A stretch of DNA of 64,000 nt from SIG565 sp045650565 (GTDB lineage Bacteria > Bacillota > Clostridia > Oscillospirales > Acutalibacteraceae). Below, one piece after another: positions 23,394 to 32,300 of this stretch; position 1 is the first letter of the stretch, and each line of letters opens with the position of its first letter. Under the pieces are notes generated by a model, which was given only the letters and a program-made list of their open reading frames with translations, ran no database searches and was not told the DNA's origin. Position numbers and translations under genes: made by a program. Location: positions 59,571-123,570 of the forward strand of contig JAZRRG010000042.1 in assembly GCA_045650565.1 (NCBI GenBank). The letters are read 5' to 3'.

Positions 23394-24269
23394 TTATCCA
23401 ATAGTAATTGTTTCGCCGGGTTTAACCGAGTAAAGTGTACCATCAATATCAAACCATACCGTTATAATTGATGGATTGTAAACGGTATTACCGTCTGCGC
23501 TGTAGATAAGGTCCTTATATGCCTTTACATAATCATAAATTTCAATATTTGTAGCAAACCATATATCATGGCAGTCTGCAAATTTTTGACATATTTTATG
23601 CAGTAAATTAAAATCACTGTACTCGTGACCGTGTCCCCAAATATAGAAAAGACGTGGGTGACTTCTGCAACCAATCATAGTAGGGTTTATGCCAATGTTT
23701 ATAAATTCGTCTGCCCAGGCAAAGAGCTTGGGGTTATTATGGTGAGCAGTCGGTTTCCAACAGTACCAGTCATCCGGCAGATTAAAAGAATTGTTATCTT
23801 GAAGAATAGTGCGAGAATAAGCAATTCCCAAATCAGCGAGATTATGTTTTACCGAATCATAACTTGAGGAGGGGTTGAAGCGTAAAATTCCCGAATCCGG
23901 ATACGCCATACCACGAATAATTTTGCCGTAGCGTTCTTCAAGTAACAGGCGGCAGTCCAAAACATCTCTAATCGCTTCTATCGGGCGAATAGCACCTGTT
24001 GCCCTGTGGTATAAGCCGTGAACGGCAATTTCATGTCCGTTACCCAAAATATACTTCTTAACCTCATCGGTAGTTAACGGTGACTCTTGTTTTAGGTCAA
24101 CCTTCATTTTTTCACTTATTTCGTCACCATTTAAATTAAATGTGCCCTTCATACCATATTGTGCGAGAATTGTGGCGATTTCTATATCCTGCCTGAAAGA
24201 GTCATCATAACTAAAGGTAAGCGCTTTTGGCTTTCCGCCCGGGAAACGAAGGAAATTGTATCTTATCAT
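23394..24269 (-). CDS. Polysaccharide deacetylase-like (NodB-fold) protein
   Basis: 291 residues with a carbohydrate esterase 4-like core: LTFSYDDSFRQDIEIATIL (the first motif, normally TFDDG; here SYDDS supplies the aspartates), GHEIAVHGLYHRAT (the HxxxH zinc motif, H-G-L-Y-H) and GMAYPDSG. No signal peptide, so the substrate is probably intracellular or the protein is unusual for the family. A C-terminal extension of about 60 residues ends in YSVKPGETITIG. I start at ATG 24269 because GGGAGGC lies just upstream; the frame is open further up. Single gene. The exact substrate cannot be told. Confidence 0.82.
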   Translation of the reverse strand: MIRYNFLRFPGGKPKALTFSYDDSFRQDIEIATILAQYGMKGTFNLNGDEISEKMKVDLKQESPLTTDEVKKYILGNGHEIAVHGLYHRATGAIRPIEAIRDVLDCRLLLEERYGKIIRGMAYPDSGILRFNPSSSYDSVKHNLADLGIAYSRTILQDNNSFNLPDDWYCWKPTAHHNNPKLFAWADEFINIGINPTMIGCRSHPRLFYIWGHGHEYSDFNLLHKICQKFADCHDIWFATNIEIYDYVKAYKDLIYSADGNTVYNPSIITVWFDIDGTLYSVKPGETITIG

Positions 24270-24377
24270 AAAGATGCCTCCCACTATTGTATTTCTTTAG
24301 ATTTATCATAGCACAGGCAACTTTAAAAATCAACGATTAAAACGAGAAAGATGGCTTAAAATATAAATTATAAAATA

Positions 24378-24407
24378 TTGACAAAAAAAAAACGGTCGAT
24401 GTATAAT
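24378..24407 (+). promoter_or_regulatory. Promoter of fprA-rubredoxin
   Basis: Perfect hexamers TTGACA and TATAAT with 18-base spacing, ahead of ATG 24439. Confidence 0.82.
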
Positions 24408-24438
24408 AAATCTACAAAGAAAATTAAGGGGAAATAAA

Positions 24439-25587
24439 ATGATTACAAACGACATAAAATATATCGGTGTAAACGACCATGTAACCGACCTTTTTGAAGG
24501 GCAGTATAAAATTCCTGATGGAATATCGTATAACTCGTATGTAATACTGGATGAAAAAACTGCGGTAATGGATACGGTTGATGTCCGCTTTGCTAATGAG
24601 TGGCTTGATAATTTACAAGTGGCGCTGGGAAATAAGGCACCTAAATATCTTATAATACAGCATATGGAGCCCGACCATTCGGCAAGTATAATGTTATTTG
24701 TGGAACGTTTCCCGAGTGTAACGCTTGTGGCATCGTCTAAAGCGTTTGCTATGATGAAGGACTATTTTGGCACCGACTTTAGTGAAAACCGCATTGTAGT
24801 GGGCGAGGGCGATATGCTGTGTCTCGGAAAACACTGCCTTACCTTTGTTACCGCACCTATGGTGCATTGGCCCGAGGTTATAGTAACCTATGATAAAACC
24901 GATAAGGTGCTTTTTTCTGCTGACGGCTTCGGCAAATTCGGAGCGCTTGATGTTAAGCAGGAGTGGATTGATGAGGCAAGGCGCTACTATATTGGCATAG
25001 TGGGCAAGTACGGCGCTCAGGTGCAGTCACTTCTTAAAAAGGCGGCAATGCTTGATATCAGTATGATATGTCCGCTTCACGGTCCCGTTCTTAAAGAAAA
25101 TTTGGGATATTATCTTGAAAAATATAACATTTGGTCAAGCTATCAGCCCGAAAAGGATGGCATAGTTATTGCATATACCTCGGTTTATGGTAATACTAAT
25201 AAGGCAGTGCAGCGGCTCTATGAAGAATTGAAAGCAAAAACAGATAAGGAGGTTGTGCTTTGCGACCTTGCAAGATGTGATATGGCAAAGGCCGTGAGCG
25301 AGGCATTCAAGTATAGTAAGCTTGTTCTTGCAACAACCACATACAATGCCGATATTTTCCCGTTTATGCGTGAGTTTATAAACCATCTTACCGAGCGCAA
25401 CTTCCAAAACAGAACGGTTGCACTAATAGAAAATGGGGGCTGGGCGCCTGTGGCGGCAAAGGTGATGAAAATGATGCTCGAAAAATCCAAAAGCATTACC
25501 TTCACGCAAAATAATGTAACGCTGCGCTCGGCATTAAATTCGGACAGTATAGAGCAAATTAAGGCACTGGCAACAGAGCTTTTATAA
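24439..25587 (+). CDS. fprA: Flavodiiron protein (FprA-type oxygen/NO reductase)
   Basis: Reduces oxygen to water, or NO to N2O, protecting an anaerobe. The 382 residues are a metallo-beta-lactamase-like diiron domain (about 1-245) followed by a flavodoxin domain (about 250-382). Iron ligands are seen in HMEPDHS (H-x-E-x-D-H), MVHWPE, FSADGFGKFG and CPLHGP. FMN binding is at YTSVYGNTNKAV and in the TTTYNADIFPFM and ENGGWAP loops. Rubredoxin, its usual electron donor, is encoded 26 bases downstream, which strongly supports the pathway NADH - rubredoxin - FprA. Confidence 0.95.
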   Translation: MITNDIKYIGVNDHVTDLFEGQYKIPDGISYNSYVILDEKTAVMDTVDVRFANEWLDNLQVALGNKAPKYLIIQHMEPDHSASIMLFVERFPSVTLVASSKAFAMMKDYFGTDFSENRIVVGEGDMLCLGKHCLTFVTAPMVHWPEVIVTYDKTDKVLFSADGFGKFGALDVKQEWIDEARRYYIGIVGKYGAQVQSLLKKAAMLDISMICPLHGPVLKENLGYYLEKYNIWSSYQPEKDGIVIAYTSVYGNTNKAVQRLYEELKAKTDKEVVLCDLARCDMAKAVSEAFKYSKLVLATTTYNADIFPFMREFINHLTERNFQNRTVALIENGGWAPVAAKVMKMMLEKSKSITFTQNNVTLRSALNSDSIEQIKALATELL

Positions 25588-25612
25588 TATTGAAAATCAG
25601 GAGGACTTTATT

Positions 25613-25774
25613 ATGAAAAAATATGTTTGCGATGTTTGTGGCTGGGTTTATGATGAGGCAGAGGGCTATGCCGATGGCGGTATTGCACCCGGTACAAAAT
25701 TTGAGGATTTGCCCGAGGATTTTGTATGTCCGTTATGCGCAGTAGGCAAGGATATGTTTTCGGAGGAAAACTAA
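25613..25774 (+). CDS. Rubredoxin
   Basis: 53-residue one-iron electron carrier. The two metal knuckles are CDVCG (residues 6-10) and CPLCA (residues 39-43), with the conserved WVYDEAEG between. Ribosome binding site AGGAGG at 25599-25604, ATG 25613. It is in one transcript with fprA and would pass electrons to it. Strong terminator follows. Confidence 0.97.
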   Translation: MKKYVCDVCGWVYDEAEGYADGGIAPGTKFEDLPEDFVCPLCAVGKDMFSEEN

Positions 25775-25784
25775 AAAGCAAAAC

Positions 25785-25813
25785 AAAACGAGACTCAAAT
25801 GAGTCTCGTTTTT
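25785..25813 (+). terminator. Terminator after rubredoxin
   Basis: AAAACGAGACTC / GAGTCTCGTTTT hairpin with AAAT loop, then T-rich. It also faces the end of the convergent membrane gene. Confidence 0.9.
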
Positions 25814-25821
25814 ATATTTAT

Positions 25822-26670
25822 CTAAACTGTAATCTTTTCTTTGCTTTTCGCGGGTTCTTCTATTGAGGGTGATTTGCGAGTAAAAACTGAATTTCCTAAA
25901 ATTGCGATAAGCAGCATAATATAAGCCGCAAAGGAAAACGCCGCAATATAAAGTATTAAACAAAACGGGAAGGGTATTACGGCTTGAACGAGTGAATAAA
26001 CAGGGAGCGACGGCTCACAGTGTGGACTTATAAAGAACATATTAAAGGTCTCACTCTCGGTTAGTCCCGTAAGAAAAGCGACTTCGTTCATAACGGCGGC
26101 AGTAAAAACGAGCACCGCAAAAACCGAAATGGCTTTAAGTATGGTTTTGTGTTTGAGCCCTATGTATCCGCTACCCAATAAATATATTCCAAGCGTAATC
26201 ATTGAGCCGTGGCAAATAGAGGTTTGTATGTTTATGCCTATTGTACTAATATAAATATCCGCAGGATAAAACATAACACAAAGCCCCGCAAACAGCGAGA
26301 AGGTAGCAAGATAAGTCGTAAATGCTTCGTGAAGCTTGTGGTTTTTTATGATACCTGCCAGTAAACCTATATACATAGGTGTTGAGCAAAATTGGAAAGG
26401 GAAGGCATACCACTGGTAATCAAAGGTTATGCCATCGGTATATGAAAAGCTGTAGTTTATTTGCTTGTAAATCTCTAAGGTTATCACAACCACTGACACC
26501 CAAAACAAAAGTCGGCGCATAAAGCGTTCGGTCGGCTTTTTGCAAAAGACACAAAGAAGTATTCCGCATACCACCGATAAAATAAAGAAAAACAGGTGAA
26601 ACACACCGTAAAGCGTAGGCGTTACCATACGTGCATCCAAAACCTCGAGAACCTTTGTTAAAAACCCCAT
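25822..26670 (-). CDS. YwaF/TMEM164-family integral membrane protein
   Basis: 282 residues with seven or so hydrophobic segments. The pattern of an N-terminal helix with HLFFFILSVVCG, the FPFQFCSTPMYIGLLAG segment in the middle and SICHGSMITLGIYLL later matches the YwaF family (related to TMEM164), whose bacterial function is not established. The human relative has been proposed as an acyltransferase; transfer of that role here is speculative. AAGGGGAA precedes ATG 26670. It probably forms a transcript with, and downstream of, the broken HAD gene. Confidence 0.8.
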   Translation of the reverse strand: MGFLTKVLEVLDARMVTPTLYGVFHLFFFILSVVCGILLCVFCKKPTERFMRRLLFWVSVVVITLEIYKQINYSFSYTDGITFDYQWYAFPFQFCSTPMYIGLLAGIIKNHKLHEAFTTYLATFSLFAGLCVMFYPADIYISTIGINIQTSICHGSMITLGIYLLGSGYIGLKHKTILKAISVFAVLVFTAAVMNEVAFLTGLTESETFNMFFISPHCEPSLPVYSLVQAVIPFPFCLILYIAAFSFAAYIMLLIAILGNSVFTRKSPSIEEPAKSKEKITV

Positions 26671-26691
26671 AAAATTCCCCTTTTTGTATTA

Positions 26692-27244
26692 TTAAACCTT
26701 TAAAATTTCCCTATCCATATTATCGATAATTACCGAAACGGCATCCTCGTTGTTACTTACTGTTATGTAATCGGCTACCGCTTTTACCTCTTTAACCGCA
26801 TTTGATACGGCGATACCAAGCACTGCTCCCTTGTTAACACACTTAGGCAAGACCTCGTAAATTATTTTTTCCGAACGTACAAAGCTAAAATGGTGCGCAA
26901 GAGGATGGTGGCCAAGGAAGCTTGCAAGTGCCAAAATTTGCTCGTCGTTGTCGTGTAAAATATTGATTTTTAAGACGGGCTCCTTAATATCCTCAAAACG
27001 ACAGGAAACATTTGTCAAATTCCTTGTGGCACGGTAGTGTTCCATTATATCGTTATCTTTGTTAAAAAATACGCATTTTTCGGTGTTTGCTTGTATTCCT
27101 ATTTCGGGCAAGTGTCGGTCAATATCACGCACAAGCTGTACCGACTCCTTTGGTAGATATAAATTCCAAATAAATTGTTTTATCATCGCAAAACAGCGTT
27201 CCATCAAGGTCGGTGTAAAACAGCACTCCCTCAAACTTTTTCAC
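26692..27244 (-). pseudogene. Decayed Cof-type HAD phosphatase
   Basis: A good ribosome binding site (GAGGTGGG) and GTG 27244 begin a protein VLFYTDLDGTLFCDDKT, the catalytic DxDGT of HAD phosphatases, which then runs into a stop. The following open frame, shifted by one base, encodes a continuation that matches the family's cap and end: VRSEKIIYEVLPKCVNKGAVL, then ADYITVSNNEDAVSVII. The conserved GDxxND segment expected between KGAVL and the ADYITVSN part is missing, as is the TGR segment near the start. Total about 180 residues instead of about 265. So one frameshift and at least two deletions: a non-functional remnant. A MITE-like repeat lies 80 bases upstream. Confidence 0.78.
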
Positions 27245-27324
27245 AACAGACCCACCTCTAGTTTTGATAGAATTTATTATACTTCTTTAAAATCACAATG
27301 TCAAATTAGTTTTATAAAAACATT

Positions 27325-27499
27325 ACTTGCGTTAGCCAAAGCATTCAAGCCCGAACCGGCCTAAAAGGGCGGTTTTAAGGTATCTTTTGGCTCTTTGTCG
27401 CAGATAGGCGGCTGATTTGCGAGTATTTTAACAAAGCCACAGCGTAAAATCCTTATCCCAAAATCTGATTCGGGTTTGAATGCTTTGGCTAGGCAAGTA
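27325..27499. repeat. MITE-like inverted-repeat element, long copy
   Basis: About 170 bp. The ends are near-perfect inverted repeats of nearly 30 bp: the left end runs CTTGCGTTAGCCAAAGCATT and the right end, read on the other strand, CTTGCCTAGCCAAAGCATT. TA sits outside both ends, which could be a target duplication. The right 78 bp (27414-27491) is identical to 6013-6090 in reverse orientation. There is no gene inside. It lies between the glnA terminator and the broken HAD gene. Confidence 0.85.
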
Positions 27500-27529
27500 G
27501 ATTAGAAAGAGAGAGTATAAACACTATAT

Positions 27530-27581
27530 AAAACAAAAGAATAGAAGACTCGCAGTGAGCGAATCTTCTATTCTTTTGTTT
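27530..27581 (-). terminator. Long hairpin terminator of glnA
   Basis: About 22 bp stem (AACAAAAGAATAGAAGA and its complement TCTTCTATTCTTTTGTT are the outer part) overlapping the glnA stop; nearly symmetric, so it may act on both strands. Confidence 0.85.
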
Positions 27582-29004
27582 AGAGGTTATAATACTTATC
27601 AAATTCGGCAGGATGGGGGATTTGCGACATTTGAGCGCACTCGGTGCGTTTTGCCTTGATAAAGTTGCGAATAAGCTCCTCGGGAAACACACCGCCTTCA
27701 GTTAAATATTCGAAATCCTTTTCCAAACAGTCAAGCGCTGCATTGAGAGATGTGGGCAGTCCCTGTAACTTTGCCTTTTCTTCTTCGGGCAGATTATAAA
27801 GATTCATATCATAGGGACCCCAACCGTTAGCATGGGGGTCGATTTTGTTTTTAATACCGTCAAGACCTGCCATAAGTATTGCAGCATAGCAGAAATACGG
27901 GTTGCAGGTGGCATCAGGATTACGAAGCTCAAAACGGCGCTTATCGGGGCTCTTGGCGTAGGCAGGGATGCGAATAACAGCACTGCGGTTAGAGGTTGCA
28001 TAGCCAACCGTTACAGGAGCTTCAAAGCCCGGAACCAAACGCTTAAATGAGTTGGTGCTAGGATTAGTAATAGCACACAAGGAACCTATGTGCTTAAGCA
28101 GTCCGCCTATAAAGTAGTGGGCGGTTTCGCTCAGGTGTGAATAACCGTTATCATCCGAGAATACGGGTTGTCCATCCTTGAAAAGAAGCATATGCACGTG
28201 CATACCGCTACCCGCTTCACCATAAATGGGCTTGGGCATAAAGGTTGCGCTCTTGCCGTATTTTAGCGCTGTGTTGTGGATGATGTACTTTATCATCATA
28301 GTAGCATCTGCCATATGTACAACTTCGCCAAGTTGCGGCTCGATTTCAAACTGACCCGAAGCGGCTACTTCGGGGTGATGGTAGTTAATTTCAATGCCTG
28401 CCTGTTTCATTAGCATACACATTTCACTGCGGCACTCGTAAGATATATCAAACGGCTTTGCAATGTGGTAGTTTTTCTGCTTTGCAACAACTACGCCGTG
28501 ACCTTCGGTTGCAGAGTTCCAATAGGACTGACTTGCATCCACTGTAGCACCTATATATCTGCCGTCAACATTCCAGGTAACGTCATCAAAAAGATAAAAT
28601 TCAAATTCGGGTAGAATCTTCATTTCATCGGCAACGCCGCTTTTCTTCATATATTCAACCGCCGCCTTTATAATGTTGCGGGGGTATTGCGCAAGCGGGC
28701 GGTTTTCGGGAGAGTCGATAATCATTGCGTTACCCGTCATAGAAAGGGTAGGAATTTCACAAAACGGGTCTATAACAGCGGTGTCAGGGTCGGGAATAAA
28801 CACCATATCGCTCTTTTCAACCACAGCGTAGCCGTAGTTAGAGGCATCAAAGCCGATACCGCTTTTCATCGTATCCTCCGAAAAATTTTCAGCAGGGATG
28901 GTAACGTGGCGGTACTGACCGTTAATGTCAACCATCTTAAAGTCAACCATCTTAATGTCGTTTTGTTTGATAATGTTAAGTATATCTTTAACAGTTTTTG
29001 CCAT
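27580..29004 (-). CDS. glnA: Glutamine synthetase, type I (GlnA)
   Basis: Makes glutamine from glutamate, ammonia and ATP as a dodecamer. The 474 residues show the N-terminal beta-grasp region, the latch-like SGIGFDASN, metal ligands in LPEFEFYLFD and SGMHVHM, the ATP site NPSTNSFKRLVPGFEAP, and RIPAYAKSPDKRRFELRNPDATCNPY. The C-terminal end NLYNLPEEEKAKLQGLP is like the I-beta subtype with its adenylylation-type tyrosine, although whether it is modified here is unknown. I start at ATG 29004 (MAKTVKDIL) because GAGGTG sits six bases before; the frame is open 44 codons further up through AT-rich DNA. Confidence 0.96.
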   Translation of the reverse strand: MAKTVKDILNIIKQNDIKMVDFKMVDINGQYRHVTIPAENFSEDTMKSGIGFDASNYGYAVVEKSDMVFIPDPDTAVIDPFCEIPTLSMTGNAMIIDSPENRPLAQYPRNIIKAAVEYMKKSGVADEMKILPEFEFYLFDDVTWNVDGRYIGATVDASQSYWNSATEGHGVVVAKQKNYHIAKPFDISYECRSEMCMLMKQAGIEINYHHPEVAASGQFEIEPQLGEVVHMADATMMIKYIIHNTALKYGKSATFMPKPIYGEAGSGMHVHMLLFKDGQPVFSDDNGYSHLSETAHYFIGGLLKHIGSLCAITNPSTNSFKRLVPGFEAPVTVGYATSNRSAVIRIPAYAKSPDKRRFELRNPDATCNPYFCYAAILMAGLDGIKNKIDPHANGWGPYDMNLYNLPEEEKAKLQGLPTSLNAALDCLEKDFEYLTEGGVFPEELIRNFIKAKRTECAQMSQIPHPAEFDKYYNL

Positions 29005-29258
29005 ATATAACACCTCGTATAATATTATAAAATAATAATACAATAAGAAGTATTTATTTGTCAATAAAATATCGAGCATTTTGGTACTTAATAGAAAACT
29101 GCTGATGCATAGAATAGTGAAAAGTAAAATCCCCACTCTTGCGAATGAGGATTTTTGGCTCGTAGCACCGAAAAAGATATCACACTTGAAACCAATCGAT
29201 AAATTGGAATAAGCAGGTTTTTTGATATTCTTACCGAAAACAAGTTCTAATTATCAAA
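29005..29258. other. glnA upstream region, no gene
   Basis: AT-rich leader of glnA, then about 190 bases holding short hairpins (for instance CCAAT...ATTGG at 29190-29206, and ATCCCCACTC with GAATGAGGAT at 29129-29149). On the minus strand a TTGACA at 29064-29059 with TATTAT 18 bases later is the likeliest glnA promoter. No RNA gene recognised. No operator for GlnR (TGTNAN7TNACA) was found. Confidence 0.5.
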
Positions 29259-29290
29259 AGGGCGGCGGGGATAAACCTCGCCGCCCTATT
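29259..29290 (-). terminator. Terminator of the surface-protein gene
   Basis: AGGGCGGCGGGG / CCTCGCCGCCCT around ATAAA, followed on the minus strand by TTTTG. Confidence 0.85.
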
Positions 29291-29300
29291 TGGGATTAAA

Positions 29301-32300
29301 TTACTTGTTAGTTGTCGTTCTTCTCTTTCTGTCATAGACGGTCAGAGTGATTACTGCGCCGCCGCTGATGAGGAGGAGTTCGATCCACAGCATCATATAG
29401 CTGTTATCGCCGGTTTGAGGACTATCGGATACAACCTTTTCGGTATATACCGCCTTAACGGTTGCATCGCCTGTTGCCTTATCAATGGTGGTTTCCCAAG
29501 TAACTGTGTAACCATCCTTTGTGGGAACCTCGGGCATTGTAACAGCCTCACCGTGCTTTACGGTCAAGGTCTTGTATACACCGTTTTCGTCCGTGAAGGT
29601 GATGGTGTACTCGTTAATGGTGTAAACAGCATTGATCTCGGTGTCGGCTGTGATGTTCTTTCCGTCCTTATCCCAAGCAGGAGCAGTCTGCGTATAGCCT
29701 TCCTTTTCGGGGATCGCAGGAACGGTTGCATCCTTGCCGTATCCCACAGTCTGGGTATTGATGGTGTTACCGTCTATCTTAAAGGTAACAGTATAGTTTT
29801 TGTATACGGTCACAGTATAGATCGTCTTGTTGCCTGCGTGATCTTCGACTACGACGGTATGCTCTGCATTGTCGGCAGGAATAAGACCGTAAGTGCCTTC
29901 AGCAAAGCTCATAGGCACGCCATCCAGTGTGACGGTCTTGATGTCATAGAACTGCTCAACAGGTTTGATAACGGTAAGGTCACCATAATAGGTTTGTCCA
30001 TCCTCAATACCTTCAAGGGTAGGTGCAATGCTGTCCAGGATCATCCCGTCAGAGTTTATATACAGGGTGTTGCCTGCATGATCGGTAACCTTGGCGTAAA
30101 CAATGTAGCGGCTGTTGGGCTCAATCTTGAACGTGCCGTTGTAATCTTGCCAAATTGTAATTGCCCGAACCTCGTCAAGTTCCAATTCGTCAGTTGCTAA
30201 ATAATACTGAATCGTGTTCACTCCACTGCCTGCATCGGTTGCGGTGATGGTAACATCTTGGCTCTCATTGAAGAACAGGCCAAAGGTAAGACTGTTCCAG
30301 AAGGAAGACCACTTGTTGTCTTTGACAGAGATTTGGGCGGTAGGTGCGGTAATATCTGCAACACCTGTAACAGTGATTACAATATCCGCCTCCAGATTGG
30401 TTGCGGTGTACTTGCCGCCTGCGAGTGTTACGGGACTGCCGTTCACTTCTACCGCAAAATTAGAAAGTTCAGTATAACCTTCCTTTAACGTATAGGTCAG
30501 AGTAAACTCCTCTTGCCAATCAAGCGTAGACTTATCCACTGTCAAGGTATAACCGATCTGATTCTGCGGTAATGTTACCGTCAACTTTTTGCCTTCTCCG
30601 ATCGTAACCTCCGTGAAGATAGAAGGATTATAATACCCCTTTGCCTGGTAACGAACATAGTAGGTTCCCGGTGCAAAGTTCATATTTGCATTGGTTACCT
30701 TGGTATATTTGTCGTCATCAGCAGTAAATTCCGTGGCATATTCCATTTCAGTAGTAAGCCCTGTAATTTTACCGTCTGCTTTCCCTTTAATAGTTTCGGC
30801 AACGCCCGAAACAATCGGAGCATTTTGATAACCTTTTGAAATACTGTAATCGACCTGGACTAATCTTCCGTCTTTCGGCAAGCAATAGTTTCCGTTAGAA
30901 AGCGCCGTGATTCTTGCATTCCATCTTCCGGGGATAACACCTGCTCCTTCGGCGGTCTCAACAACCTCCACCGTAAGGTCACACGAGTCGTTATTCACAA
31001 GGTTACCTGCTGTTACTTCGGGCACTTGTTTACTTCCGTTATAAGGAATAAACTCCGTAGCGCCCCAATGGATACTGATCTGGCGCTGCTCAACAGTCAG
31101 CGTACCCTTGACAAAGGTGATCTCGTAATTATCAGAGGTCAGGCCGCTGACGGTAATGTCGTAATCACCTACGTTGCCGTATTGGTTGTAGGCATTGCTG
31201 TAGACCAGTGTGCCGCCAAGCACATCTGCATTTTCGTTCGATGTAAAGCCCGAGTAGGTAACGCCGTTATGAGCAGGTGCATCACCGTAGGTAATGGTTT
31301 TATTGTTAGCGGTAACGGTAAGCGGTGCCTTTGCGATTACAAAGGTCTCCTGTGCACTTCCGCTATAATTACCTTTGAAGTTTACCGTTACGGTTTTAAG
31401 ACCTGCGTTTTTGCAATCCGCCGACCAATCAAGCGTGTAATCGGTGCCCTCGGTCAAGGATTTGCCCTCATAGGTTACGGTAACATCAGGTTTTTGTTCT
31501 TCTCCGTTATAGGTAAAAGTTGTTTTACTCAAAGTAGCTTCGGCACTATTATTATCAATCGCTTTTACATTGACTTTGACCCAGATATCCCGAATGACGA
31601 TTGAATTGGACTCGCCGTTGTCTTCGCGCTTTGCGAAAACGACGCAAGCATAGTCATACGTGCCCGCGCTTAAATCATCGGGAATGCTAAGCGTATCGGT
31701 TGTTTCGACCACCACATTGTTGATATTTACCCACTGGTACGAATAGGTATAGCCGTCCTTTTTGTCAACGGTAGCGGTGATCTTTTGATTTGTAAATTCA
31801 CCATAGGTAAGGGTCAAATTTTCGCTGATCTGTACGCTGGGTACCTCTGCCGGAATCTTTTCCCAAATGGCGTAAAGGGTGGTATCAGCGGTTACGGTTA
31901 TCGCCTCGGCGGAGATAACGTTACCGTTTGCCGATTTTGCCCAACCCTTAAACTGATATCCGCTTGGTGCGGTAAAAGGGTTCAACGGTAAGGTGTAACC
32001 ATCGCCGTCAAAAACCTTAACGCTTTCCTTAGCGCCTGTGCCGCCGTTGTTATCAAAAGAAACGGTAAATTGCTTCACAAGTTTCAAATTGTTGCCGTCA
32101 TCGTCTACTTCATATGCCGAATTATCGCTGACGAACTTATCTGCATCAGCTGCGCCGCCAATGGTGAATACGCCGCCGGAGCTACTTTTCATGGTAACCC
32201 CAATGTTCGCACCACTGCCCAGTGTATCGACTGTTAATTTGTTGCAGGAGTTTGTACCGATATAAAGATTGTTTGCAGTGTTTCCGGAAATGACTGCGTT

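Noticed and set aside
24378..25774. FprA locus as part of a larger oxygen-defence island (rubrerythrin, superoxide reductase).
   Set aside because: Only fprA and rubredoxin are present; flanking genes are unrelated and separated by terminators.
29005..29258. GlnR operator or glutamine riboswitch (glnA RNA) upstream of glnA.
   Set aside because: No TGTNA-type inverted motif and no glutamine-aptamer consensus was found on the coding strand.
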